Positions 46,081 through 56,025 of a DNA stretch of 64,000 bases are shown here, piece after piece; within the stretch, counting starts at the first letter, position 1, and each line of letters begins with the position of its first letter. Under the pieces are notes generated by a model that saw nothing but the letters and a program-made list of their open reading frames with translations, did not search any database and was not told where the DNA came from. Made by a program: the position numbers and the translations under genes. The stretch lies in the NCBI RefSeq assembly GCF_018282095.1, contig NZ_CP074126.1, forward strand, positions 3,824,341-3,888,340, written 5' to 3'. The stretch comes from Pseudovibrio brasiliensis (lineage in GTDB: Bacteria; Pseudomonadota; Alphaproteobacteria; Rhizobiales; Stappiaceae).

Positions 46081-47042
46081 GCCTGATCTCCTTCACCGGA
46101 TTTCAATCCGCCTGCCACCACAGTAATGGTCGTCAACAAGGCAATCACAATGAACAGCAGCGTTGCAGCCGCAGAGCCGTAGCCAACCTCTTGGAAGTCA
46201 ACCAGTTGCTGCCTTGCATAGACAGACATGGACATTGTCGACGTGGAGCTGGATGTCAGCACATAAATCAGGTCAAACACGCGCAGAGCATCAAGACTAC
46301 GGAAAATCACCGCAACAATGATCGCTGGACGGATCAGCGGCAACGTCACTTTGAAGAAAACACGGATCGGATTGATGCCGTCCACGCGCGCCGCTTCATA
46401 GATATCACCTGGAAGCATCTGAAGCGCAGCCAGAGTCAGCAGAGCCATAAACGGCGTTGTCTTCCACACATCCACCATGATCACAGCCCACATCGCGGTG
46501 GAAGGATCAGCCGTCCAGGCGACTGGTTCGGATATAATGCCAACACCAAGAAGAATTTCGTTGATCACGCCAAACTGATCATGAAGCATCCAGCCCCACA
46601 TCTTGGCGGAGACAATTGTTGGGATCGCCCATGGGATCAGAACAGCAGCACGCACAAGGCCGCGTCCCTTGAATTCCGCATTCAGGATCAGCGCAATGAT
46701 GAGCCCAAACAGGGTTTCAAGACCAACAGAAATGACAGAGAACCAGAGTGTATTCCAAACCGCATTCCACCACTCGGCATCAACAAGAACGCCGTAAGCT
46801 TCCCCATCATAAAAAGCGAGGTAATTCTCAAAGCCGATGAACTGGGATTCACTGAGATCTATGAGGTTTGCGTCGGTAAAACCCAACCAGATGGTGCGGA
46901 GCAGCGGCCAGCCAGCAACAGCGGCCAATGCGATCATCATGGGGGTGAGAAAAAGCCACGCGGCACGCAATCTGGCAGAACTCAGATTAGAGCGTTTAAC
47001 CTTACGAGTGGCAGAACCATCCTGCTGCAGAGCAAGGGTCAT
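46077..47042 (-). CDS. Sugar ABC importer permease (CUT1, MalF-like)
   Basis: This is a 321-residue permease with an extra N-terminal helix and six core helices. The EAA loop contains YEAARVDGINPIRVFFKV. It pairs with the MalG-like protein. AAGG precedes the ATG. A strong hairpin separates the gene from the binding-protein gene upstream. Confidence 0.93.
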   Translation of the reverse strand: MTLALQQDGSATRKVKRSNLSSARLRAAWLFLTPMMIALAAVAGWPLLRTIWLGFTDANLIDLSESQFIGFENYLAFYDGEAYGVLVDAEWWNAVWNTLWFSVISVGLETLFGLIIALILNAEFKGRGLVRAAVLIPWAIPTIVSAKMWGWMLHDQFGVINEILLGVGIISEPVAWTADPSTAMWAVIMVDVWKTTPFMALLTLAALQMLPGDIYEAARVDGINPIRVFFKVTLPLIRPAIIVAVIFRSLDALRVFDLIYVLTSSSTSTMSMSVYARQQLVDFQEVGYGSAAATLLFIVIALLTTITVVAGGLKSGEGDQA

Positions 47043-47105
47043 CCTCTGATCCTTGGTTTCTTTATTTTAGGGAAACTCCAAGGAACCACCCCGGAGCTCG
47101 GTTCA

Positions 47106-47134
47106 GTGTTGCGGCCATCGGGAGGCCGCAACAC
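47106..47134 (-). other. Intercistronic stem-loop after the sugar-binding protein gene
   Basis: The sequence gtgttgcggcc, a 7-nt loop and ggccgcaacac form a perfect 11-bp GC-rich stem with no T-run. Structures in this place usually stabilise the upstream mRNA so that binding protein exceeds permease. This role is inferred from position. Confidence 0.65.
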
Positions 47135-47158
47135 AGATCGCAAGTCTAGGGAGGAGAC

Positions 47159-48433
47159 TTACCAGCCTTTACGCTTGATGCGTTTCAGGTTCTTTTCAAG
47201 TTTCGCAAGGGATGCTTCTGCTTCGGTTTTACCGGAAAGCACATCATGCACTGCATTGTAGAATGCGTTGGAAACTTTGTTGTAGTTAGAGCCAGTTGCA
47301 CGGGATGGACGTGCCACGGCGTTGGTGAAGGTGTCTTTCAGCTGACCCATGAATGGGCTTGCTGCCAGCACGTCTGCATCGGTGTACAGATCAGCAATGG
47401 TTGGGTTGTAAGAACCTTCGATAGCGCGCTGCTTCTGGCTCTTCTTGCTGGTCAGGTGCATAACAAGGCTTGCAGCTGCTTCAGGTGCTTTGGAGTATTT
47501 GGAAACAGCAAGCTGCCAGCCGCCAAGAGTACCGGTCTGCTTTCCCTCTTCTCCACCTTTAGGCAGAGCCATCACACCGATCTTGCCTTTGATCGGGGAG
47601 TCATCAGCCTGACCAAGAGACCATGCATAAGGCCAGTTACGCATGAACACCGCATTACCAGACTGGAATACACCACGTGCATCTTCTTCCTGATAGGAAA
47701 GAACACCTGCAGGTGCGATTGAACCGGTCCAGCTTGCTGCCAGTTTAAGAGCTTTTACAGCTTTTTCGTTGTTGATGGTGATATCGCCATCGGCGTTCAC
47801 AACATCACCGCCGCCGAAGCTGTCAACCCACTCAAGCGCGTCACAGGTCAGGCCTTCATAAGCCTTTGCCTGGTACACAAAGCCCCACATTTTGCTGTTG
47901 CCAGCCGCACGCTCAGCATCCTGGATCTTCTTCGCACTTGCGGTCAGATCACCCCAGGTTTCAGGAGCTTTTTCACCGTGCTTTTCAAGCAGGTCTTTGC
48001 GGTAGAACAGCAGGCCAGCATCGGTGTACCAAGGCATAGCAACCAGCTTGCCTTTGTAGGTGTTGTTCGCAACGATTGGCTGGAAGTGCATGTCTTCCGC
48101 GCCATTAGAGTATGGCTTCAGATCGATCAGGTGACTTCCAAGAATACCAGGCCAGATAACATCAATCTGGAAGACGTCGATATCGGAGGAACCAGAGCTC
48201 AGGATCTGCTGGTAAAGGGCCAGCTGCTCGGTAGAAGATGCAGGTGCAGCGAAGAACTTGACGGTGTTGCCGGTTTCCTTGGCCCACTCAGTTGCAGCGC
48301 CTTTACAGAGCTTAGCACCCTGACCAACGCTACCGCATACCACGGTAACTTCAGCAGCCATTGCATAACCCGCAACGCCAGCCATACCAGCAAGTGCAAC
48401 AGCAGAACCTAATAATGTACGACGGATACCCAT
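47159..48433 (-). CDS. Sugar ABC importer binding protein (ThuE-like)
   Basis: This is a 424-residue family-1 solute-binding protein with a signal peptide ending near residue 26 (MAA then EVTVV). The VTVVCGSVGQ N-terminus and the SSDIDVFQIDVIWPGILG stretch recall trehalose/maltose-type ThuE rather than AglE. So the likely substrate is trehalose or another alpha-disaccharide. The ATG at 48433 follows GGGAGG; an upstream in-frame ATG at 48460 lacks a ribosome binding site. It leads a five-gene operon: binding protein, two permeases, hydrolase, ATPase. Confidence 0.9.
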   Translation of the reverse strand: MGIRRTLLGSAVALAGMAGVAGYAMAAEVTVVCGSVGQGAKLCKGAATEWAKETGNTVKFFAAPASSTEQLALYQQILSSGSSDIDVFQIDVIWPGILGSHLIDLKPYSNGAEDMHFQPIVANNTYKGKLVAMPWYTDAGLLFYRKDLLEKHGEKAPETWGDLTASAKKIQDAERAAGNSKMWGFVYQAKAYEGLTCDALEWVDSFGGGDVVNADGDITINNEKAVKALKLAASWTGSIAPAGVLSYQEEDARGVFQSGNAVFMRNWPYAWSLGQADDSPIKGKIGVMALPKGGEEGKQTGTLGGWQLAVSKYSKAPEAAASLVMHLTSKKSQKQRAIEGSYNPTIADLYTDADVLAASPFMGQLKDTFTNAVARPSRATGSNYNKVSNAFYNAVHDVLSGKTEAEASLAKLEKNLKRIKRKGW

Positions 48434-48558
48434 AATGGGACGCCTCCCTGTTTCGTCCATGGCCCTTGTTCAACGAATTCCCAATCGTTGTCTGACCATT
48501 AATTACCCCTCCAGAGCGAAGGGCTCCCCAAACACTGGCAATCTATTGAAAGATTCCC

Positions 48559-48570
48559 AAAGCGCTTTGA
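48559..48570. promoter_or_regulatory. LacI-family operator, proximal copy
   Basis: CAAAGCGCTTTG is a perfect 12-bp palindrome with the central CG typical of LacI/GalR-family operators. It lies about 130 bp upstream of the binding-protein start codon and 212 bp (centre to centre) from a second copy. Confidence 0.75.
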
Positions 48571-48769
48571 GACAAGCAAAGTTTAGTCACCGGTCTAAGT
48601 CAATAGTAAAAATCCGTAGGAACATTTGTGATCATGCCTGTCAAAGGCCCAATTTTGCGATGCAACACCTGCAAAATAGCTGAATTCTCCTAAGTTTAGA
48701 GGGCACCATATGTGGTATTTTACTGCATCTCTGAAAAATATCAGTTTTCCACTGTCTCCGTTACCGCAC

Positions 48770-48783
48770 CCAAAGCGCTTTGG
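48770..48783. promoter_or_regulatory. LacI-family operator, distal copy
   Basis: CCAAAGCGCTTTGG is a perfect 14-bp palindrome sharing the 12-bp core of the proximal copy. It lies about 120 bp before the LacI-type regulator gene, so it may serve autoregulation and loop formation with the proximal site. The remaining intergenic DNA (48434-48901) shows no other feature. Confidence 0.75.
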
Positions 48784-48901
48784 AAAAGACAAAGGTCCTA
48801 CTGGATTTTAGGAAAGCTTATGGGCTAGATTTCTCATAAGCATGCGGGAGAAAAAGGGGCTATAAACGCGGCGCATAGCAAGTTTGAGCCATTGAATAAT
48901 T

Positions 48902-49927
48902 ATGAATCTTAAGACGTTAGCCAATCATCTCGGTCTTTCACAAACCACAGTCAGCAGAGCCCTCAACGGGTATTCTGATGTGTCGCTCGCCACCCGAAAC
49001 CGGGTCGCTGAAGCCGCGAAGACCTATGGCTATCGTCCCAATGTCAACGCACGCCGTCTGGCAACAGGCCGCTCCAGCGTGATCGGCATCGCCTTCCCCA
49101 CTGACATGAACATGTTTCTCGATCCGCACTTCATCGAGTTTCTGACAGGTCTTTCAGAAAAGGCATCCGAGCTGGACTATGACATCATGATCTCCTCCTC
49201 TCAGAGCGAGGAAGTGGACGTCTACCGCCGCTTTGCAGAAAAGGGCACTGTTGATCTGGTGATCCTGTCCAACGTGGACCTCAGCGAAGAGCGGATCCGT
49301 CTTTTGCAAGACCTCAACATGCCATTCATCGTGCATGGCCGAACCGCCACTTGCGACAGCTACTCATATATCGACATTGATAACTATGGTGTCTTCCATG
49401 AGCCAGCAAAGATGCTGCTGGAGATGGGCCACGATAAGATCGCAATCCTCAACGGTCATCCAAACCGCGTCTACGCCATCGACCGCTTCAATGGCTGGCA
49501 GGATGCACTGAAAGAACGAGGCGTTACGCCAAACCCGGACTACGTGCGCGCTGGCGCCATGTCTGAGGAGAACGGCTACACCTTCGCCATGGAGATCCTG
49601 CAGCTGGAAGATCGCCCAACCGCCCTGCTCTGCTCAAGCGTGGTCATGGCAAAAGGCACCTACAGAGCCTGCAACGAACTTGGCATCAAGATCGGCTCAG
49701 AAGTCTCCATCGTTGCGCACGATGATAACGTGCCTCTTGCACAAGCAGCGGACATGGACCCGCCATTGACGGTCACCCGCTCCCCTCTGCGCGATGCAGG
49801 CCGCGAGATCGCGATCATGGCGATGAACTACCTCAAAGGCACAGACATCAAAGAGCTGCAATGCCTCTGGCATCCGGAGCTTATTTTCCGCAAATCTGTA
49901 GGCGCTCCGCCACGCAGCAGCACCTGA
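48902..49927 (+). CDS. LacI-family transcriptional regulator of the sugar operon
   Basis: This 341-residue repressor-type protein has an N-terminal helix-turn-helix (LKTLANHLGLSQTTVSRALN, residues 3-22) and a hinge. A periplasmic-binding-like sensor domain with GHDKIAILNG and IVAHDD stretches follows. It is divergent from the sugar importer/alpha-glucosidase operon, and two perfect operators lie between them. It most likely represses that operon in the absence of its sugar and resembles AglR/ThuR in position. The ligand is unknown. Confidence 0.92.
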   Translation: MNLKTLANHLGLSQTTVSRALNGYSDVSLATRNRVAEAAKTYGYRPNVNARRLATGRSSVIGIAFPTDMNMFLDPHFIEFLTGLSEKASELDYDIMISSSQSEEVDVYRRFAEKGTVDLVILSNVDLSEERIRLLQDLNMPFIVHGRTATCDSYSYIDIDNYGVFHEPAKMLLEMGHDKIAILNGHPNRVYAIDRFNGWQDALKERGVTPNPDYVRAGAMSEENGYTFAMEILQLEDRPTALLCSSVVMAKGTYRACNELGIKIGSEVSIVAHDDNVPLAQAADMDPPLTVTRSPLRDAGREIAIMAMNYLKGTDIKELQCLWHPELIFRKSVGAPPRSST

Positions 49928-50026
49928 CCTAGGGAATTTACTCAATTCCTTGAGTGGGATCATTGCCATACAACTTGAATTTGAGGCTATAGTGTAATCT
50001 AGCTGCACATTCAGGTTGGGGGCCCT

Positions 50027-50734
50027 ATGCCAACGCCAGTATTCATCGCTGAAAACACCACCAAAACCTATGTCACCAACGAGGTTGAGGTGCACGCACT
50101 TCGCGGTGTCTCCATGACACTCTTTGAAGGCGAAATGGTTGTGCTGCTCGGACCATCGGGCTCCGGCAAATCCACCTTCCTGAACATTCTCGGCGGGCTC
50201 GACAATGCCACCTCCGGTACAGTCTCGTTCATGGGCAAGAACCTCACCGATTTCAGCGAAAGCGAACTGACCCGCTACCGGCGCGATTACGTTGGCTTCG
50301 TCTTCCAGTTCTACAACCTCATTCCCAGCCTCAACGCATGGGAGAACGTAGCTCTGACAACAGAGATCGCCAAAAACCCGATGGACCCGCAAGAGGCGTT
50401 GGAACTGGTCGGCCTCGGCAAACGCTCCTCTCACTTCCCGGCAGAAATGTCCGGCGGTGAGCAGCAGCGCGTCGCCATCGCCCGCGCCATCGCCAAGCGA
50501 CCGGAAGTTCTGCTTTGTGATGAGCCCACCGGCGCACTGGATACCAAAACCGGCACATTGGTGCTGGAAGCGTTGCAGCGCATCAACAAAGAGCTGGGCA
50601 CCACAACAGCCATCATCACGCACAACACAGCCATCCAGCAAATGGCAAACCGCGTCTACGTCTTCAAAGACGGTGCCATTGAGAGCACGCACGAAAATGA
50701 GACGCCCAAGCAGCCGTCGGAGGTTGCATGGTAG
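50027..50734 (+). CDS. ABC exporter ATPase, MacB/LolD type
   Basis: This 235-residue ATPase has Walker [10 protein letters not shown], the LolD/MacB-type Q-loop region [16 protein letters not shown], signature [14 protein letters not shown] and Walker [13 protein letters not shown]. It drives a mechanotransmitting FtsX-type exporter. The start codon lies about 100 bp after the LacI gene, and the 3' end overlaps the permease gene by 7 nt. Codon choice is more GC-rich than in the denitrification region. Confidence 0.93.
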   Translation: MPTPVFIAENTTKTYVTNEVEVHALRGVSMTLFEGEMVVLLGPSGSGKSTFLNILGGLDNATSGTVSFMGKNLTDFSESELTRYRRDYVGFVFQFYNLIPSLNAWENVALTTEIAKNPMDPQEALELVGLGKRSSHFPAEMSGGEQQRVAIARAIAKRPEVLLCDEPTGALDTKTGTLVLEALQRINKELGTTTAIITHNTAIQQMANRVYVFKDGAIESTHENETPKQPSEVAW

Positions 50735-53100
50735 CTCTGCCCGTCCTTGACCGGAAAGTCATCCGCGACTTGAAACGCCTTTGGGCGCAAGTGCTCGCGA
50801 TTGCTTTGGTCATGGCCTGCGGAGTGATGACGCTGATCCTCGCACAAGGAGCCTATCGCTCTCTCAGCGAAACGCAGAAAACCTATTACGATCAGTACCG
50901 CTTCGGCCACATCTTCGCGCAGGCCGTCCGCGCACCCGATCACCTGAAAGACCGCATTGCAGCCATCGATGGCGTAGCAGCCGTCGAAATGCGCATCGTT
51001 CGCTCCGCCATTCTCGACATCCCGCAGATGGCAGAACCCGCTGCCGGTATTGCCCTTTCCCTGCCCTCCGGCAGAAAGCCAGCCGTCAACCGCCTCTACC
51101 TGAGAGCAGGCCGCTTGCCGGAAGGCTCCCGTACCAACGAAGTCGCCCTCGACTCACGTTTTGCCAAAGCACATGGCCTCAACCCCGGAGACACGTTCAG
51201 CGCCACCTTAAACGGCAAGAAGCTCAACCTCGAAATCACCGGCATCATCCTTTCCCCCGAGTTCATCTACGCCCTCGGCCCCGGAGATCTCGTCCCCGAC
51301 GACCGCCGCTTCGCCGTCTTCTTCATGGCCCAATCCGCCATGGAAGGCCTGTTCGACATGAAGAACGCGGCCAACGACATCTCCCTGAGGCTGCTCAGAG
51401 GAGCCTGCACCCCCTGCGTACTGGAGAAACTCGACCGCCTGCTCAAACCCTACGGCGGCACGGGAGCATACAAACGCAAAGACCAGCAATCCCACGCGTT
51501 TCTGGATGCAGAACTCACCCAGCTTTCCGCCATGGCGAAGGTGCTCCCTCCCATATTCCTGCTGGTCTCCGCTTTTCTGGTCAACATGATCCTGTCTCGC
51601 CTGATCGCTCTGGAACGCGAGCAAATCGGCCTGCTGAAAGCCTGCGGATACTCCTCATGGTCTGTTGCAGGTCACTACGCCAAACTGGTTTCCATCGTCG
51701 CATTCCTCGGCGTTGGCATAGGCTCCATTGCAGGCAACTACATGGGCCGTCTGATGACACAGATGTATGCCCAATATTTCTCGTTCCCTTTCCTCGTCTT
51801 CGATGAAAGTCCGGATCTGTATCTCATCGCAGCCGTCATCTCACTGGCCGCAGCCCTGGGTGGTGCGTTCTCCTCCATCATGAAAGCCGCCCGCCTACCG
51901 CCCGCAGTCGCTATGCGCCCACCAGCACCGCCACGGTTCCGCAGTTTCCTCTCGCTCAAGTCCAGACGTGTGCGCATCCTTTCCCAGCTCAGCACAATGG
52001 GCCTGCGCCATCTCATGCACAATCCGGTGCGCAGCTTGCTCACCAGCCTTGGCGTCTCCTTCTCATTGGCCCTGCTCGTCTCTGCATTGTTCCTGACCAA
52101 CTCCATGGACCACATGATCAACGTGGCCTTCAACAAAGCAGAAACCGCAGATGCACGCCTGACACTCGCCGACGACAAAGCCCCTAGCGTGCTAGATGAC
52201 ATCCTGCGCCTACCCGGCGTACTCACCGCAGAAGCCTATAGACAAGAGCCCGTCATCCTGCGCTTTGGTCCCAAAGAGAAGCGCGTCGCGATCACAGGCC
52301 GCCCAACCAACGCCAATCTCTCCCGCATTTTGGACCTTGATGAACGTGCCATCCAGATGCCCCAAACCGGCCTCATGCTGCCAACCCATCTCGCCAACCA
52401 GTTGGGCGTAAAGCCGGGTGAGATGGTCACCGTAGAGCTCACCAAACACAACTCCGTTGAACGTCAGGTTCGCGTTTCCGGCACCGTCACAAGCTACATG
52501 GGCATCTCCGCCTCCATGCACATCGACGCGCTGAACGCCCTCGTCCCAACAGGCCCGCGCATCTCTGATCTGGCCATCAACATCGACCGCACACGGCTGG
52601 ATGACCTTTACGACGCCGTGAAGGAAACGCCCGGCCTTGGTGGCATCGCCATGCAGATGCTCTCTCGCGAGAAATTCCGTGAGCTCATGGACCAAAGCTT
52701 CACCTCCATGCTGGTGGCCTATATCACCATCGCCGTCATCGTAGCCTTTGGCGTGGTCTACAACGCCGCCCGCATCCAGTTGTCAGAGCGGGGCCGCGAA
52801 CTGGCCAGTCTGCGTGTCATCGGCTTCTCCAAACAGGAAGTCTTCCATGTCATTCTAGTGGAAATGGCCATGATCGTCCTGCTGGCACAGCCCATGGGGT
52901 GGCTCATCGGCTATGGCATGGCAGCGGGCATGATACAGGGCTTCGCCAGCGATCTCTTCCGCGTACCGCTTGTGGTGCTGCCAAGCACCTATGCCATCGC
53001 CAGTTTTGTCATTCTCACAGCCGCACTGGCCTGTGCGCTTATCGTGCGCCGCCGTGTGGGCAAACTTGATCTCATCAAAACCTTAAAAACGAGGGAATAG
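50728..53100 (+). CDS. ABC exporter permease with two FtsX domains
   Basis: This 790-residue membrane protein has an N-terminal helix, a large periplasmic domain and an FtsX-like core (three helices, about 270-400). A second helix and periplasmic domain (about 430-650) and a second FtsX core (about 655-785) follow. This duplicated form replaces a permease dimer. Together with the MacB/LolD-type ATPase and a HlyD-type adaptor it makes an export complex for lipids, peptides or drugs. The cargo is unknown. Confidence 0.88.
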   Translation: MVALPVLDRKVIRDLKRLWAQVLAIALVMACGVMTLILAQGAYRSLSETQKTYYDQYRFGHIFAQAVRAPDHLKDRIAAIDGVAAVEMRIVRSAILDIPQMAEPAAGIALSLPSGRKPAVNRLYLRAGRLPEGSRTNEVALDSRFAKAHGLNPGDTFSATLNGKKLNLEITGIILSPEFIYALGPGDLVPDDRRFAVFFMAQSAMEGLFDMKNAANDISLRLLRGACTPCVLEKLDRLLKPYGGTGAYKRKDQQSHAFLDAELTQLSAMAKVLPPIFLLVSAFLVNMILSRLIALEREQIGLLKACGYSSWSVAGHYAKLVSIVAFLGVGIGSIAGNYMGRLMTQMYAQYFSFPFLVFDESPDLYLIAAVISLAAALGGAFSSIMKAARLPPAVAMRPPAPPRFRSFLSLKSRRVRILSQLSTMGLRHLMHNPVRSLLTSLGVSFSLALLVSALFLTNSMDHMINVAFNKAETADARLTLADDKAPSVLDDILRLPGVLTAEAYRQEPVILRFGPKEKRVAITGRPTNANLSRILDLDERAIQMPQTGLMLPTHLANQLGVKPGEMVTVELTKHNSVERQVRVSGTVTSYMGISASMHIDALNALVPTGPRISDLAINIDRTRLDDLYDAVKETPGLGGIAMQMLSREKFRELMDQSFTSMLVAYITIAVIVAFGVVYNAARIQLSERGRELASLRVIGFSKQEVFHVILVEMAMIVLLAQPMGWLIGYGMAAGMIQGFASDLFRVPLVVLPSTYAIASFVILTAALACALIVRRRVGKLDLIKTLKTRE

Positions 53101-53102
53101 GA

Positions 53103-54299
53103 ATGAACGGTAAATACGTCAAACGAGGCGCTTATATTGCTGTCGCCCTGCTCGTTCTCCTCCTCTTCGGCTGGGCCTTGCAGGAAAAGCCAATCTCCGT
53201 TGAAACAGCCAAGGTCACGCGTGGCGATTTGGTCGTCACCGTGGAAGAAGACGGCAAAACGCGCGTGAAGGAGATCTACAAAATCTCCGCTCCAATCGCT
53301 GGAAGGGTGGATCGTTCTCTGCTGGAGGTTGGCGATAAGGTATCTCGCGGCGAAACCACCGTTGCCACCATCAACCCGCTCACCACCCCGTTCATGAACG
53401 CCCGCACCAAGGCTGAAGCACTGGCAGGTGTTGAAACCGCCAAAGCCGCCATCACACTGGCAGAAGCCCAGCTCGCCTCCGCCAAGGCAGAACACAAACT
53501 GGCCAAGTCAGAGCTTATCCGCGCCCAGCGCCTCAACCGCTCTAAAACCATCTCTGATGCGCAGCTGGAGCGCGTGGAAATTGACGTCACTCTGAAAGCC
53601 GCCAAAGTCCAAAGCGCAGAAGCCCAGATCGCCCAACGCAACAGCGATCTTGCGAGTGCCAAAGCCCGTCTGATTGAGCCGCACATCGCTCAGGATCCTG
53701 AACGTTCAGAAGAACTGGCCGTACGCATGATCTCCCCGATCAACGGCGTGGTCCTCAATCTGGCCGTTGAAAGCGAGCAAACCATCCAGTCTGGCGCTCT
53801 CCTGATGGAACTGGGCGATCCTGCTGACATCGAGGTGGTCGTGGACCTGCTCTCAACCGAAGCCGTGAAAATCACTGAAGGCGCAAAAGCAACGCTGGTC
53901 GATTGGGGCGGCAACACCCTGAAAGCAACTGTCCGTCGCATTGACCCAGCTGGCTTCACCAAAGTCTCAGCCCTTGGCATCGAAGAGCAGCGCGTCAACG
54001 CCATTCTGGATCTTGACACCCCAGCTCTGGAACTCGGCCACGGCTTCCACCTGCGCGCCGCCATCGAAACCTGGCACGGCCAAAACGTCCTGCGCATTCC
54101 CATGACAGCGCTCTTCCGAGAAGGCAACGACTGGGCCACCTTCAAAGTCGTCGACGGCAAAGCCCACCTCCAACTCCTAACAATCGGCGCTTTCAATCAG
54201 GATATGGCCGAAGTCCACTCTGGCCTGACCCAGAACGACACCGTGATCCAGTTCCCTGGAGACACTGTTTCTCACGGCACTGCAGTGGTAACGGAGTAA
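53103..54299 (+). CDS. HlyD/MacA-family membrane fusion protein
   Basis: This is a 398-residue periplasmic adaptor with one N-terminal anchor helix (about 11-27), a lipoyl-like half ending in GRVDRSLLEVGDKVSRGE and a long Ala-rich coiled coil (about 105-190). A second lipoyl half (MISPINGVVLNL) and a barrel domain follow. It completes a MacAB-like exporter and would dock on a TolC-type channel not encoded here. It starts 2 nt after the permease stop, behind GAGGGAATAGG. Confidence 0.9.
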   Translation: MNGKYVKRGAYIAVALLVLLLFGWALQEKPISVETAKVTRGDLVVTVEEDGKTRVKEIYKISAPIAGRVDRSLLEVGDKVSRGETTVATINPLTTPFMNARTKAEALAGVETAKAAITLAEAQLASAKAEHKLAKSELIRAQRLNRSKTISDAQLERVEIDVTLKAAKVQSAEAQIAQRNSDLASAKARLIEPHIAQDPERSEELAVRMISPINGVVLNLAVESEQTIQSGALLMELGDPADIEVVVDLLSTEAVKITEGAKATLVDWGGNTLKATVRRIDPAGFTKVSALGIEEQRVNAILDLDTPALELGHGFHLRAAIETWHGQNVLRIPMTALFREGNDWATFKVVDGKAHLQLLTIGAFNQDMAEVHSGLTQNDTVIQFPGDTVSHGTAVVTE

Positions 54300-54301
54300 A
54301 G

Positions 54302-54751
54302 ATGACCGAACAAACGGATTGCTCTTTTTGCAAAATAGCCCAGAAGCACTATCGCGTTTATGAGGTCTATCGCGATGACAAGATCATGGCCTTTCTCGAC
54401 AATGGCCCGATCCGCCCTGGCCATACTCAGATCATCCCGCTGGAGCATTACGACTACTTTGATGATCTGCCCCTCGAACTTGCGACCAACATCATGGAAC
54501 TTGGCCAACGCCTAGCCAAAGCACTCAAGCAAATCACGGGAGTAGAAAGAGTAGCGTTCCTCTTCACCGGCGGAGACATCCCCCACGCCCACGCTCATCT
54601 GGTCCCGATGTTTGAGAAAACCGACATCACCTCCCGCCGCTACATCCTCAATGAGGACCTCACCTTTCAGGATAGACCCTGTCCCCCCCACGACGAGCAG
54701 CTGGCTATGCTGAAAAAAATCAAGGAAGCAATGAGTGCTGAATACCTCTGA
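54302..54751 (+). CDS. HIT-family nucleotide-binding protein
   Basis: This 149-residue histidine-triad protein has the signature HAHAHLVP (the His-x-His-x-His triad) and an N-terminal CSFCKIA. HIT enzymes hydrolyse nucleoside phosphoramidates or dinucleoside polyphosphates. It starts 2 nt after the exporter adaptor gene and may be read with it, although no functional link is known. Confidence 0.9.
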   Translation: MTEQTDCSFCKIAQKHYRVYEVYRDDKIMAFLDNGPIRPGHTQIIPLEHYDYFDDLPLELATNIMELGQRLAKALKQITGVERVAFLFTGGDIPHAHAHLVPMFEKTDITSRRYILNEDLTFQDRPCPPHDEQLAMLKKIKEAMSAEYL

Positions 54752-54787
54752 TAAGTCACTGTTTAGTTGAAGATATCTTCGACAAAC

Positions 54788-55216
54788 TTATAGATCAGAT
54801 GACAACACTGGACACAATCTCTTCAACTCAGGAACTTCAGCAAGGTAGGCATTAACAAACTTCTTCAAGGCCACAAAGAAATCCTCAGGCAAAATCTGAA
54901 CATCTATATTATGTTCAGCATTAAACCAAGGAGAACGCAGTGCCAGCATTCCATCTTTGGGTATCGTTTGAAGAATAACTTCCTCCTCGTAATCCATCGA
55001 CGAGTATCGAAAAGGGAGCGATCCGTCTTTATCCGCTTTCCTCAACCAAGCCTCAGCACAGATAGCGAACTCACCTAGCAAGACATTAGCTTCATCAAAA
55101 ACAATCTTATTTTCAAAGAAGATCGTCAGATGCCCTTCTGCTGTAATCAATGCACTAAGATCTGCATTTCGATCGTTAGAAGTTTCACGCTCAAATTCAA
55201 ATCGGAGAGTAGTCAA
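54788..55216 (-). CDS. Uncharacterised 142-residue protein
   Basis: No family is recognised. The sequence is acidic, soluble and has no signal peptide. Alternating short strands in the N-terminal half (LRFEFERE, LTIFFENKIVF) and a helix-rich C-terminus suggest a small alpha/beta fold. It is clearly more AT-rich than its GC-rich neighbours on both sides and is flanked by convergent HIT and tandem WYL genes, so it may be a recent insertion. It has no evident partner. Confidence 0.65.
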   Translation of the reverse strand: MTTLRFEFERETSNDRNADLSALITAEGHLTIFFENKIVFDEANVLLGEFAICAEAWLRKADKDGSLPFRYSSMDYEEEVILQTIPKDGMLALRSPWFNAEHNIDVQILPEDFFVALKKFVNAYLAEVPELKRLCPVLSSDL

Positions 55217-55276
55217 GAAAGACCTCTGTTTGCGTCAGATGCGACCTAGGAAGAAACCAGTTCGGTTTAAACATTT

Positions 55277-56008
55277 TTATTCACTAGCGATTGCTGCCTT
55301 CTCCGCTGCCTCTTTCTCCCGACGTGCCAGTTCCAGCTTCCACCAGCGATCACGCAGGGTGACGCGGTTTTCGCGGTAACGTTCTTCCAGCACCTCCATG
55401 TGGGTGACACGATCTGTCCGGAAGGCCCGAAAGTCCTTGCGCAGTTCACACCACGCCACGATCATCCGGGACTGCGCAAAGAACGTAAGGCTCAGCGGCC
55501 AAATGAGGCGCTCACTCATCTCCCCCTGCGCATCTTCATAGGTAAGCCGCAGCTTGTGCTGCCCGCGAATAGCCTGCCGCACATCCTTCAGCTCAATACG
55601 CGCTGTCGGGATAGGCTCCACCCCAAAGTCCGGCGCATACAGCGGCGCTTCAATAAACTCGTCCCGCGCTTCAGGAGAAAGCACTGCCGCGATCTTGGCA
55701 ATCACATCACTGGCCGTGCGGATAAGCTGCTCATCCCCGCGCACCTGCACATGGCGCAGGCCCATCATCACCGCTTCCAGCTCATCACTGTTGAACATCA
55801 GCGGCGGCAGGTCATAGCCCTCTTCCAGCACATAGCCGACGCCCGCCTCCCCGCGGATCGGCACTCCGGTTGATTGCAGGCTGACGATATCGCGATAGAG
55901 CGTGCGCACAGAAACCTCCAATTCCTCTGCCATCACATCTCCGGTCACCGGCCCCCGATGACGCCGCAGCAACTGCACGATCTGCAGCAACCGATCTGCC
56001 CTGCGCAT
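55277..56008 (-). CDS. YafY-type WYL-domain transcriptional regulator
   Basis: This is a 243-residue regulator with a DeoR-like N-terminal helix-turn-helix (MRRADRLLQIVQLLRRH then TLYRDIVSLQ) and a C-terminal WYL domain, a ligand-binding fold. The ATG at 56008 is preceded by GGAGG with 6-nt spacing; a frame extension to 56068 lacks one. It is divergent from the GST gene, and the 101-bp gap holds a perfect inverted repeat plus an extra half-site, so it probably controls that GST and itself. The effector is unknown. Confidence 0.88.
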   Translation of the reverse strand: MRRADRLLQIVQLLRRHRGPVTGDVMAEELEVSVRTLYRDIVSLQSTGVPIRGEAGVGYVLEEGYDLPPLMFNSDELEAVMMGLRHVQVRGDEQLIRTASDVIAKIAAVLSPEARDEFIEAPLYAPDFGVEPIPTARIELKDVRQAIRGQHKLRLTYEDAQGEMSERLIWPLSLTFFAQSRMIVAWCELRKDFRAFRTDRVTHMEVLEERYRENRVTLRDRWWKLELARREKEAAEKAAIASE

Positions 56009-56025
56009 GAAATCCTCCAGAAACT

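Noticed and set aside
47159-48460. Annotation of the sugar-binding protein as AglE
   Set aside because: Its N-terminus and WPGILG region resemble ThuE-type trehalose binding proteins more than AglE, so the symbol was withheld.
49697-50692. Long minus-strand frame opposite the LacI and ABC ATPase genes
   Set aside because: It is a shadow of GC-rich coding DNA and spans two real genes plus the gap between them.
50781-51806. Arg/Pro/His-rich plus-strand frame inside the FtsX permease gene
   Set aside because: Its odd composition is a frame-shadow signature; the permease frame carries clear FtsX features.
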